From Symbiodinium natans (taxonomy: Eukaryota; Sar; Dinophyceae; Suessiales; Symbiodiniaceae), in contig CAJNDS010002126.1 of assembly GCA_905221605.1 (NCBI GenBank), positions 579,501-643,500 on the forward strand: 64,000 nt of DNA, written 5' to 3'. Position numbers and translations under genes: made by a program. Within the stretch, counting starts at the first letter, position 1. Each line of letters begins with the position of its first letter. Of this stretch, positions 32,601-39,668 are shown piece by piece. The notes beneath the pieces were generated by a model. That model was not told the DNA's origin and searched no databases. It worked only from the letters and a program-made list of their open reading frames with translations.

Positions 32601-35600
32601 TCCTTGAGGCTGGACGCGGGTCGTTCCATCGATGATGCCAGCATTAGAGGGATGCTGGACGAACCGTCACGACCCCTCTGGGACCATGAGGGTCTATGCA
32701 TCTGCGGCAAGCGGACCTACCTGTTTTCTCGCTGCCCCGCCTGCATCGAGAAAGAGGCAGTCGATACCTCGGTGGAGATAGCCGAGCGGGAGGAGCCCGA
32801 ACCTCCGCTTGAGGGCGACCTTGAGGCCCATGAGGTGGGCCTAGAGGTCAACTCCGTCCTGGCGGCTTTGGACAGGACAGGAGGTTTGGTTAGGGTTAGG
32901 TCCTCGACCATCCAGCAATGGGCGGTAGGGTTCAGGACCGCGCCCAAAGATGCTCCAGTTCCCACAGCATATGGCATGCTGAGTGGGAAGATATGGAAGA
33001 AGAGCCATTCCATGAAGCTCAGCCTCGGCTCCCAGCACAAGGATCTTTCCAAGTGGGGCGATGTGAAGCCTTACTGGACCACCTGGGTAGTGAGAGAAGA
33101 TGGTGCTGTGGTGGCGGGGCATAACTGCTCGCCCCTGAATATGGTTCAGGGCGACATCGTCATGCGTTGGTCGTCAGTGGTGAACTGGCACGGCCACAGA
33201 CATGTCGTGAATGAGCAGTGTGAAGTGCTCTGGAGGTCTAATGGTAAAGAGGTTGCCTTAGACCCCTCCTTCAGCAAGCTGATAGCCCTTGTGGGTAGGG
33301 TTACTCAGGTCATTGGCTGGCGGGCAACCGGAGAAGCAGCTTCGGATCCCCGCAGATCTACCCTGCAGGCGTCAGGGGTCCTTGCTCAATTCTCTTCGTC
33401 CAACGAGGGCGTAGAAGGGCATTGGACCGCGGGCGCTATCAGTCGCGGGAAGGATGCCAATGGGTGCAAGCTGAAGGGTAGAGTTTTGGCGTTTATGGGT
33501 GAGGAGCACAAGGGCCCTGCAGCGGTCCTAGAGCTCGTTAGCCATAGCCCCATCCTGTGCATTTGGGACCACGCCTCAACCAAGGTCAAGGTCGAGTTTA
33601 AGGGCGGTGTTCCGTCCTTGAGCCTGATCGCGGAGGAGGACGAAAAGCGTCGTGAGCAGCTTGCGGTCGATGCAAGGGACGCGGCGAACATTTCGGAGTT
33701 CCGAGTCACGGGATCCCTTCGTACGGCGTGGTACGAGGGTCAGCGGCGCGATCCTTCCTTGGCGGGCTCGATTCGCAAGCCAGAGCCGCCGATGAAGATA
33801 TCCGGAGACGGGTTGCTTGAGCGCGAGGTGACCCTCAGGACGGGTCAAACCGTCGTGGTCCCAGTGGTTCCCAATGGGGCTGCGGGCGCGAATGGGGTGA
33901 CCTGGCGCCGCGCGTGCTACAATTCAGTCCACTGTGGAGTCCTTGGGGCCCATAGGTCTGCGGAGGTTACCGTCAAGCTGCTAGAGAGAGCAGTCTGGTG
34001 GCCCGACTTAGAGAAAGATGTGCGGACCTGGGTCGCCAATTGTCTCGCCTGCATTAAAGGCCGCTCTCGACCTACGAAGGTTGAAGCTCGTGCGGTCAAA
34101 TGTGGCGCCGAGACATGCTGGCAGGAAGTCAGCGTGGACTGTGAAGGTCCGAACCGAGAGGACAGGGAGGGGCATAGGTACTCGCTTACGTACTTCGATT
34201 GCCTCAGTCATGCTGTCCTCCTGGAGCCGATGAGGTCTCTGACTCATGCCGAAGTCAGGAGGGCGTTCGTGCGCTGTGTGCTTCGCAGCAGGACGATCCC
34301 GAGCCTCATCAGGTCGGATAGAGGGCCAGAGTTCAAGAATGCGCTCATGGCAGAACTCAGCGCGATGCTTGGGACCGAGTGGCGGTTTAGCGCGCCCTTG
34401 AGGCCTTGTGAGTTGGGCGCAAACGAGCGAGTCCACCAAGAAGTTCAAAAGGTGCTGGGGGCGGTCGTCAGACAAGTCGGCGCCTCCCTTTCCGAAGCTT
34501 GGTCGGATTGGCTCGTGGTGGCGGAGTACGTCATAGACAACACTCCGGGACCCCACGGGTATACCCCGAGGGACCTAGAGCGGAGCTGGTCGCTCGCTCT
34601 ACCACTTGAAAAGGACGTCCTGCGAGACGCCTTGCAGTTTGAACCCATCTCTGATTGGGCTCGGAGCCAGTTCAAACAGTTCTCGGAGCTAGCTGCTGCG
34701 GTCCGAGAGCACTGGACGCGGTCTTCAGAAGCGCGGGCGAAACTTGCAAACCGTCATAGGCGCACTGTGGACCTTAAACCAGGCGACCGAGTGGTCTGGA
34801 ACGCTCCGAGGGCCCGTTCAGAGGGGGCGGGGCGTGTGCCTTGGAAACCGGGTCTGACCGGCCCCTGGCGCGTGTTGGAAGTCAAAGGCCACAGGCTCAC
34901 CTTGGAGCCCGTGTCGATGGAGTCGGGGGGTACTTCTTCCGCCCGGCGCGGCCCGATGGAGGCGCACGCAGAAGACTGCATTCTTGTCCCTGCGGATGCA
35001 GATGGCGCGGAATCCCGCGAGCCGGTCGTCTTTGAGGACGATGGAACCGGCGGGGACGACTTGTCTCGCCCCAGCTTAGGGCAGCAGGTTCAAGGCGACG
35101 CCAAGCAGGTGGAGTTCACGCTGACCAGGCGCGGGAGGGACTTCGTCCTCCGCCTTGGTGACCGCATTGCCTATCGGGGTGTAGGTGGAGGCCCGAAGGT
35201 GTGCAGGTTAGGACGGGTCACGCAGGTGGATGCGGCCCGTGCGCAGGTCGGCGTCCATCGCTATCTCCCCGACGCCAGCGGGGTTCGCGTCAAATGGCGG
35301 CTTGCATATATCGCCGAGGACGGAGCGCTCACGCTTTCAGAAGGGACCCGTCCGGCCCATGAAGCGGTTTCTGTGAAGGAAATCATTTCCAAAATCGACC
35401 TAAACCGCGACGGCGTGCTTGCTGCAGCCTCGGCCAGAAAGTTGGACAAGGGAGCGTATTCGTTGCAGGACCGGACGCTCGAGCGAGCGTCTCGCGCCGG
35501 CACGGGTGTACTCTCGATCCAAGAGGCCCTCGCGGACCTCCTGGTCGCGGAACCCCGCGTGTTGCAGCCTAGGGCTTCCCCAGAGTCGGGTGCTGTCGAG

Positions 35601-38600
35601 AGTTGGTTCCGGCAGTATTTCCTTGGTGGGGTTGCCGATGTCTTAGAGGTTGCTTGGGGTGACGCGGTCGTTTCCGACGCGGCTAGGAGGCACGGGTACA
35701 GGGTTGTTCCCGCTTTTGTGCAAGGCAAGCAGGCCTACGGGATCACCTGGAACCTGGCCGCAGAAGAGCACTTAGAGGCCATTAGCGGCGCTGTTCTGCG
35801 CACAGAGCCGAAGGTGCTCGTGATTGGGCTTGAGGGCAAGAATGTGCCCCGGGCTTTCCTCCAGCTAGTCGTCCGGTGTGCGCAGGAACGCACGCGCGCG
35901 GGCGCCCACGTCGCGCTGCGTTTGCAGGCGCAAAAAGGCGAGTGGGAACCTTGGCGGCTAGAGGAGTGGGGCGCCTTGTTTGGGACGCTCGCAGAGCCAC
36001 GCTGGCCTTGGGCTTTCGTGCGGGCTGACATGTGCCAGTTCGCGCGGGCCAGTGGCCGCGGCAACCTCGTTGAGAGCGGGGCCCTGTGGCTCGCCGATTT
36101 CAGTTTAGAATCGGTAGGTTTGAGGTGTAGTAGGCCGGATGCGCTAGGCGCAGTGCAGCACAAGCACGTTGAGCGCGCGCAATCCGACTACAACCTCATA
36201 GGGGCGGCTTTCTGCGCCTCGCTCCAGGACCTTGGTCTGAGGGGCGCAGAAGAGCTGTGCACCGCTGCAGTTGAAAGCTTTCCAGCGACTGCGGGTGCAG
36301 ATAGCGCCGCGGCTGCGCCACAGCCCTCTCCAGTCGTTCCCCTCCCGGACGTGCGGTCGGGCGAGGACCTCACGCCAGCAGAGCGTGCGGAGCTGGATAA
36401 GGAGGTGGATAAGTATGCCGCGGAGAAAGAAGCGTTTTGGCGGACCAAGGCGGACGCCAAGGACTGGGATTCCGTCCGGGCTGACCTTGAGGTCTATGCT
36501 CTTGCGGGCGAGAAGGTCGCGGAGGATCCTAGGCGCACCGAGGCCTATAGAGACCTCGTATGGTCGGGTTTGAAGATCGAGCCTGGACCAACCAGACCCG
36601 GGCTGACCGATGCTGATATCGCAGCCGTCAGGGAGGTCATACGGCGAAAGGCCGCTGGGTTCTGGGTGGAGGACACCACCAGGACCACGGTCAGGAAGTT
36701 CGCCCATGACTGCATCCCCACCGGGCCGCCGGTCTCGTCCCAGCCTCACAGTCTGAGGGGCGAGTCCGCGCAATGGGTCGACGACAAGCTTGAAGAAGAA
36801 TGCAAGCGGGGTCAGTTGATCCGCGGCAGCTCGGCTTGGGGATCTGCGCCGTTTCCGACCAAGGAAATGCCCAGCTACAAGCGGCATAGGAAGCGACGCT
36901 TGGTGGTTGACTACCGCCGTGTGAATGCCCGAATTAAGCGCTCCACGTACTATTGTCGGCGGGGCAGCGATGTGCTCGCCGCCGCAGTAGGTTCGGTTTG
37001 GTATACCTTCGTGGATGCGGTTAGTGGGTTTAATCAGATTAGGAACACCAAGCGAGCTCGCGAGGTGTTGGCCATTGTGGCAAGATCAGGGAAATATCTC
37101 CCTGTCGGCCTTACCTTTGGCCCGATTAACGGCCCAGATGATTTCAACTTTGTGGTTGATAGGGCCTATGCCCCCGGCAGAGGTAGGCGCCTTAAGTATA
37201 CTAAGGAGTGGATTGCCTACGTGGATGATCTTACTGTTAGGACGGGTAGGGTCATTGATGGGCAGTTTTTCACTGATGCCCAAGCCGAGGGGGCGGTGCG
37301 CGAAGCGTGCGCCAAGGGGGCAGTCGCGGCTCCGCAGAGCGCGTCGTCTGCTCTTGAAGCCTTAGGCGTTCGCGGTGCGCACAACTCCAAGCGCGCGAAC
37401 CATGACGCGGCGCGCTCGGACCAGAATCACCCCACGCGCGTTCTGATGCTCAGGATGTTGGGGCTGTTCGGGTGTTTCTGTGTTCAGGGCGGGTGTTTTT
37501 GGGGCGGGCCGTTTCCCAGGTCGCCGGTCTGCGGGCAGAAGGATTTTTCGTCGTTCGTCGCGTGCAGCTTCGTTCGTTTGTCCCGCAGCCAGTGTTTAGG
37601 AAGCAGGCCTAGAGGTTCGGTCCAAGGTGAAAGCAGAAGCCGCGGAAGCCTTAAAGCCCAGACCTTAAGGAAACTCCCCAAACCCCCGCCGCAGCGGTTC
37701 AAGTGTGTTGTAGAGCCTAGGGTAGGTAGTCCCTCCCCGCGTTCGTGCCTGTGCACTGCGCCCCGCTGCGGGTCGCGACCAGACCGCGCGGGAGCGACCG
37801 ATCGGTCGCCCGGACCTTCGTGGTCAACCACAAGGCCCCGCTGCGGGCCGTGCCCTGGCCGCGCGGGAGCGGCTGCCTACCACTACTGCACACCGGCCCC
37901 TTGCAGCGGGCCGTGTCCTGGCCGCTCAAGGGCGCGTCAGGTTTCCCTCGCCCATCGGAGGTCCAGCAAAGCCGCGGGCCTCAGTGCCGCGATGGGTGGA
38001 GGAGGATCGAAGGGCAGGGGCAAGAGCAAGAGCCCAGGCCCTAAGGGCCGAAAGGGAACGCCCTCGATCGACGATGTGCAGCGCCTGCTAGTCCGATGCA
38101 TGCGGCACGGCGAAGGTGGCTGCAGAGGCCGGTTCGGTCCGGGCGGCCTCTACCCGGTTGATGAGTTGATCGAACAACTCGGGATCACCATCAACCAGTA
38201 CAACCAGGCGGTCGCGCACGACGCCAACCAGCGGAAACCGAGGTTGGACACCTCGCACGCTGGTTTCCTTCGTGCCTTCCAAGGCCACTCTGCCGATTGC
38301 GGCCATCCGATGGGGTTCATGATGGAGGGCCTAAGTGAGACGGCCATCGACGACCTCATCCATCAGTATGGCCCGGCCATGTGGCACGGCACGGACCTGC
38401 ATGTCGTGCCAAGCCTGATGCAGAACGGCCTGATCCCCGGCGGCGGGCCGGGAGGCCGCCTCGGGGTGCACTACGTCCTAGGACACTGCCCCACGCAGTG
38501 GGAGGACGGAAGGCGCGGGTTCCGCCGCGGATCGACTTGCATAGTCGAGGTCCGACTGGCGGTCCTGCGGGACGCCGGAGTGCCCATCTATGCAGGAGCG

Positions 38601-39668
38601 GATGGGGTGGCCCTCACTGGCCAGATTAGGGCCACCGGCATTTCCCGCATCTGGGCACTCCCCAAGGGCTCGCCTGTCTACTCAGACTTGATAGCTGAGT
38701 TGGAAGTGGATCGGTTGGTCCAGCGTGTCGACCTAAGGAGTTTAGGCGACACCAGTGCGGGCCCCAACCCGTTGGGGCGAGGACCGAAACTGGGCACGGG
38801 CCAAGCGTCCCAAGCTGCTGCGGCCAGCAGTGGCGCGGCGAGCTCCTCGACGGTTGTGCTGGCCCCTGCGGGTCGTGTCATGGCCGCGGGGGCCGCCCAA
38901 CCTGTTACCCCTCCTAAGGCCGCGCCTAAGGCCAAAGGGCGTCCCTCCGGGACCCCTAGGACTTCGATCGTGCCAGCGAAGCCCAAGGTGTACCCTAGGC
39001 GCAACGTCCCGGGCCCCAATGTCCTCGAGCCCGAGGACTCGCTCGAGGAAGAGGCAGCCCAAGAAGCTGAAGGTGTCGAGGAAGATAGTTCCAGCTCGGA
39101 TCTTCCCGACACGCGGGCGCCTCGAGCCGCGGTCAAAGTGAAGGAGGACGAGGAGCCCGCAAGTGGGGCCAAGGCCGAGAGCACAGAGGAAGGAGTCCTC
39201 GTGCTCGGCCAGTCTGTGGTCACCAGCGCGAAGGAATACCTCGCGCGGTCCGAAGCTCTTCTTAGAGCGCAGAAGCTCCAGTCGAGGATACTGGAGGTTG
39301 CGGGAACTGCGATGGTGAAGCTGGAGAAGATCACCAAGCGTGAGGAGTCCCTCAAAACGCTGCGCCGAGAGGGAGAGAGTCGGGCGGCCCGGGAAGGCGC
39401 CGACGGGGAAGAGGTGTCTGACGATGGTCAGGACGCCCCCGGGGCTGCGGGGTCGAGTAGTTCCGCTAGGCCTTCGGGAGGCGGGACCGCCCAGTCCGCC
39501 CCAGCCTCAGAGGAGCCTCGCCCCAACGCTGACGGCCACTACGGATGTTCGGCTCCGGGATGCGGGCTAGCCTTTGAGTCGCTGGTGCAGTACCACTTGC
39601 ATCAGGCGGCCTGTCATGGCGCCTCTCTTCCGCCCGACCTGGGGATCAGCCCCCTCCGCACCTCTTGA
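29502..39668 (+). CDS. Pol polyprotein frame, 3388 codons, permuted RT, fused accessory domain
   Basis: The frame is shifted +1 from Gag and overlaps it; the first ATG (29502) is probably not a true start, because the protease core begins in the Gag frame. Order by residue: protease remainder (1-120); Cys-rich knot CGC...CADC...CFAC (about 240-300); a hydrophobic stretch near 315-335; RT thumb/connection (about 500-600); RNase H (656-768); novel region with a CICGK...CPAC pair (about 1065); integrase (1473-1820); methyltransferase-like block (about 2030-2250); RT fingers/palm (2360-2610); low-sense linker (about 2625-2830); KptA-like domain (2870-3070); acidic/Ser-rich tail; C2H2 finger (about 3350). 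The linker at 37380-37990 reads as if non-coding, so the true Pol may end near 37.4 kb, with a separate gene starting at 37992. Confidence 0.85.
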   Translation: MMNRAAELGIGTEDPGFPVVRLEKWVHPEYVHGIASGAPVPLKGAAVLRVTLLEGRTADDCRPNTEIFVRCKIAARGTSDWHGLILGGRALDCAGRMGLGFRPGPDFHVLDTLGIRMPRCEDHSKTRKDRAYAFEARLSSLDDASCTEPGGGSRELLRYDGEEPLELSPGDGVLVPVVREQGVSAEGSLSEVVLPVECGVEAVPGLWPTGEGKGFVLLAAQECDHSLQPGEVVAEVRSGLVSTAACGCGAVETVFSEPSPQACADCGVAVASVDHDPCFACGSASRAAARSFQGCSSCARSFGRLRTGARIGVLSVLAAVTVLASVWGGSGPVGRPVEEPGVLTCLDHLPSVDSWWEAPGGYASVWGRRPAQKDLGTLAVEKAPYETCLLQRVGEAWRLWDTRDLRVAESVACSDEVPVTERLAVFRTRKGPRWAGWREGSATAGKGASDAVRPADAVDTARCPSYHIVESWDIDKMIEEPPTDYYYEQLAADMRARHPKACPHLLDHLVSLEGFLDKSILFGFSFGISKAEVCVSKGKLLGHNIGRDGSSPDEERCQAVIDFPPLWEKLHIQQFLGCANWLRGYLPVEYGHAAKILGQWQKPGAVFPEGGLGSAATEGCKAFKAIKRMMQNRINLATFDEASAADGSCPLEQIADASGIAVGGSVVQMTRDLSQLKVLMTHSKSLTPAQQNWPPLIQEAFAQLEVKRATRRMFGSIRTLCWTDHANLTRAQTSDIGMDPKLVRWVAEILMDGSEIRSLSGRSATLGDSFSRNPKDRDALLAARTKDLEGLSGQLRGFDLDQYLGEGTEGDGPVPWAVGNDAVPEPAGRVQAAAVPMCVVAALPVRVMVVFDYARWKEQDAELTEIRRVFQASLPGVSVAVRGCWGPFEDTDGLASHFDCGAGRLAGTKKIKRIRVDLLTSCAKVLREASGFRPQFLVGLGQGGLVTAVLRWPLVVELTLQARNLQRKEARAVGEAWAGIKAIWAVRPRLWRTQQGHLEVAEACPELKKDFPEPPLRGFGVVGKQALGAEVLRSLRLDAGRSIDDASIRGMLDEPSRPLWDHEGLCICGKRTYLFSRCPACIEKEAVDTSVEIAEREEPEPPLEGDLEAHEVGLEVNSVLAALDRTGGLVRVRSSTIQQWAVGFRTAPKDAPVPTAYGMLSGKIWKKSHSMKLSLGSQHKDLSKWGDVKPYWTTWVVREDGAVVAGHNCSPLNMVQGDIVMRWSSVVNWHGHRHVVNEQCEVLWRSNGKEVALDPSFSKLIALVGRVTQVIGWRATGEAASDPRRSTLQASGVLAQFSSSNEGVEGHWTAGAISRGKDANGCKLKGRVLAFMGEEHKGPAAVLELVSHSPILCIWDHASTKVKVEFKGGVPSLSLIAEEDEKRREQLAVDARDAANISEFRVTGSLRTAWYEGQRRDPSLAGSIRKPEPPMKISGDGLLEREVTLRTGQTVVVPVVPNGAAGANGVTWRRACYNSVHCGVLGAHRSAEVTVKLLERAVWWPDLEKDVRTWVANCLACIKGRSRPTKVEARAVKCGAETCWQEVSVDCEGPNREDREGHRYSLTYFDCLSHAVLLEPMRSLTHAEVRRAFVRCVLRSRTIPSLIRSDRGPEFKNALMAELSAMLGTEWRFSAPLRPCELGANERVHQEVQKVLGAVVRQVGASLSEAWSDWLVVAEYVIDNTPGPHGYTPRDLERSWSLALPLEKDVLRDALQFEPISDWARSQFKQFSELAAAVREHWTRSSEARAKLANRHRRTVDLKPGDRVVWNAPRARSEGAGRVPWKPGLTGPWRVLEVKGHRLTLEPVSMESGGTSSARRGPMEAHAEDCILVPADADGAESREPVVFEDDGTGGDDLSRPSLGQQVQGDAKQVEFTLTRRGRDFVLRLGDRIAYRGVGGGPKVCRLGRVTQVDAARAQVGVHRYLPDASGVRVKWRLAYIAEDGALTLSEGTRPAHEAVSVKEIISKIDLNRDGVLAAASARKLDKGAYSLQDRTLERASRAGTGVLSIQEALADLLVAEPRVLQPRASPESGAVESWFRQYFLGGVADVLEVAWGDAVVSDAARRHGYRVVPAFVQGKQAYGITWNLAAEEHLEAISGAVLRTEPKVLVIGLEGKNVPRAFLQLVVRCAQERTRAGAHVALRLQAQKGEWEPWRLEEWGALFGTLAEPRWPWAFVRADMCQFARASGRGNLVESGALWLADFSLESVGLRCSRPDALGAVQHKHVERAQSDYNLIGAAFCASLQDLGLRGAEELCTAAVESFPATAGADSAAAAPQPSPVVPLPDVRSGEDLTPAERAELDKEVDKYAAEKEAFWRTKADAKDWDSVRADLEVYALAGEKVAEDPRRTEAYRDLVWSGLKIEPGPTRPGLTDADIAAVREVIRRKAAGFWVEDTTRTTVRKFAHDCIPTGPPVSSQPHSLRGESAQWVDDKLEEECKRGQLIRGSSAWGSAPFPTKEMPSYKRHRKRRLVVDYRRVNARIKRSTYYCRRGSDVLAAAVGSVWYTFVDAVSGFNQIRNTKRAREVLAIVARSGKYLPVGLTFGPINGPDDFNFVVDRAYAPGRGRRLKYTKEWIAYVDDLTVRTGRVIDGQFFTDAQAEGAVREACAKGAVAAPQSASSALEALGVRGAHNSKRANHDAARSDQNHPTRVLMLRMLGLFGCFCVQGGCFWGGPFPRSPVCGQKDFSSFVACSFVRLSRSQCLGSRPRGSVQGESRSRGSLKAQTLRKLPKPPPQRFKCVVEPRVGSPSPRSCLCTAPRCGSRPDRAGATDRSPGPSWSTTRPRCGPCPGRAGAAAYHYCTPAPCSGPCPGRSRARQVSLAHRRSSKAAGLSAAMGGGGSKGRGKSKSPGPKGRKGTPSIDDVQRLLVRCMRHGEGGCRGRFGPGGLYPVDELIEQLGITINQYNQAVAHDANQRKPRLDTSHAGFLRAFQGHSADCGHPMGFMMEGLSETAIDDLIHQYGPAMWHGTDLHVVPSLMQNGLIPGGGPGGRLGVHYVLGHCPTQWEDGRRGFRRGSTCIVEVRLAVLRDAGVPIYAGADGVALTGQIRATGISRIWALPKGSPVYSDLIAELEVDRLVQRVDLRSLGDTSAGPNPLGRGPKLGTGQASQAAAASSGAASSSTVVLAPAGRVMAAGAAQPVTPPKAAPKAKGRPSGTPRTSIVPAKPKVYPRRNVPGPNVLEPEDSLEEEAAQEAEGVEEDSSSSDLPDTRAPRAAVKVKEDEEPASGAKAESTEEGVLVLGQSVVTSAKEYLARSEALLRAQKLQSRILEVAGTAMVKLEKITKREESLKTLRREGESRAAREGADGEEVSDDGQDAPGAAGSSSSARPSGGGTAQSAPASEEPRPNADGHYGCSAPGCGLAFESLVQYHLHQAACHGASLPPDLGISPLRTS
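30960..31880 (+). other. RT thumb/connection and RNase H domain
   Basis: ILFGFSFGISKAEVCVSKGK and LLGHNIGRDGSSPDEERCQA match the Ty3/gypsy segment that normally follows the YxDD palm (KCxF...FLGHxVS.xGI.PD). QQFLGCANWLRGYLP follows (FLGLxNYYRRFIP type). RNase H acidic residues: D at 31467 (ADASG), E in IQEAFAQLE, D at 31671 (WTDHANL), D at 31803 (GDSFSRN), so the site looks complete. No finger or palm motif precedes it; those lie 5 kb downstream. Confidence 0.82.
33900..34990 (+). other. Integrase domain, D,D35E with zinc-binding HHCC
   Basis: It inserts element cDNA into the genome. HHCC residues: H 33930, H 33951, C 34041, C 34050. Catalytic residues: D 34137 (VSVDCEGP), D 34317 (IRSDRGPEF), E 34425 (GANERVHQEV), with 35 residues between the second D and E. 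A C-terminal KPGLTGPWRVLEVKG resembles the GPY/F module of gypsy integrases. No chromodomain was seen. Confidence 0.92.
35600..36250 (+). other. Degenerate methyltransferase-like block
   Basis: DVLEVAWGDAVVSDAARRHG starts like a Rossmann motif I of DNA methyltransferase-type domains (VLE.F.Gsa..s.a....G), followed by alternating helices and strands and CQFARASGRGN. The catalytic Pro-Cys motif position reads VIGLEGKN, so activity is unlikely. I recall similar blocks in algal retroelement translations but could not check this. Confidence 0.4.
36580..37330 (+). other. RT fingers/palm domain with YVDD
   Basis: Motifs in order: RLVVDYRRVNARI (motif 1); FVDAVSGFNQI with catalytic D at 37014 (motif A); LPVGLTFGPINGPDDFNFVV (motif B); WIAYVDDLTV with DD at 37224-37229 (motif C). 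Upstream GPPVSSQPHSLRGESAQWVD resembles the gypsy N-terminal finger entry. The usual continuation into thumb (FLGH) is missing here and is found at 31 kb instead. Confidence 0.88.
37758..37935 (+). repeat. Three imperfect GC-rich repeats
   Basis: Three diverged units carry CGCTGCGGG or GCAGCGGG followed by a GTG.CCTGG-like core and CGCGCGGGAGCG. They lie in the low-sense linker between RT palm and the KptA-like frame. They belong to the hairpin motif described in the findings. Confidence 0.5.
37992..39668 (+). CDS. Tpt1/KptA RNA 2'-phosphotransferase-like protein with C2H2 tail
   Basis: ATG 37992 (MGGGGSKGRGKSKSPGPKGR) is the likely start of an accessory protein in the same open frame as Pol. 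The fold matches Tpt1/KptA, which removes a 2'-phosphate from spliced tRNA using NAD+, or ADP-ribosylates RNA. Visible: RCMRHG (R38, H39), FLRAFQGHS (R94), MWHGTDLHVVPSLMQNGLIP (H132), an Arg-rich GRRGFRRG before CIVEVRL, and YAGADGVALTGQI. The family's R-H-R-R active-site set therefore appears present. After it come a low-complexity Ala/Pro region, an acidic Ser stretch, a coiled-coil-like helix, and a C2H2 finger YGCSAPGCGLAF...YHLHQAACH. In the mobile element it could act on host RNA ends or be remodelled for binding; the role is inferred. Confidence 0.75.
   Translation: MGGGGSKGRGKSKSPGPKGRKGTPSIDDVQRLLVRCMRHGEGGCRGRFGPGGLYPVDELIEQLGITINQYNQAVAHDANQRKPRLDTSHAGFLRAFQGHSADCGHPMGFMMEGLSETAIDDLIHQYGPAMWHGTDLHVVPSLMQNGLIPGGGPGGRLGVHYVLGHCPTQWEDGRRGFRRGSTCIVEVRLAVLRDAGVPIYAGADGVALTGQIRATGISRIWALPKGSPVYSDLIAELEVDRLVQRVDLRSLGDTSAGPNPLGRGPKLGTGQASQAAAASSGAASSSTVVLAPAGRVMAAGAAQPVTPPKAAPKAKGRPSGTPRTSIVPAKPKVYPRRNVPGPNVLEPEDSLEEEAAQEAEGVEEDSSSSDLPDTRAPRAAVKVKEDEEPASGAKAESTEEGVLVLGQSVVTSAKEYLARSEALLRAQKLQSRILEVAGTAMVKLEKITKREESLKTLRREGESRAAREGADGEEVSDDGQDAPGAAGSSSSARPSGGGTAQSAPASEEPRPNADGHYGCSAPGCGLAFESLVQYHLHQAACHGASLPPDLGISPLRTS

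Noticed and set aside
35385..35430. EF-hand-like loop DLNRDGVLAAAS in Pol
   Set aside because: It is a single loop, lacks the final Glu, and has no partner hand.
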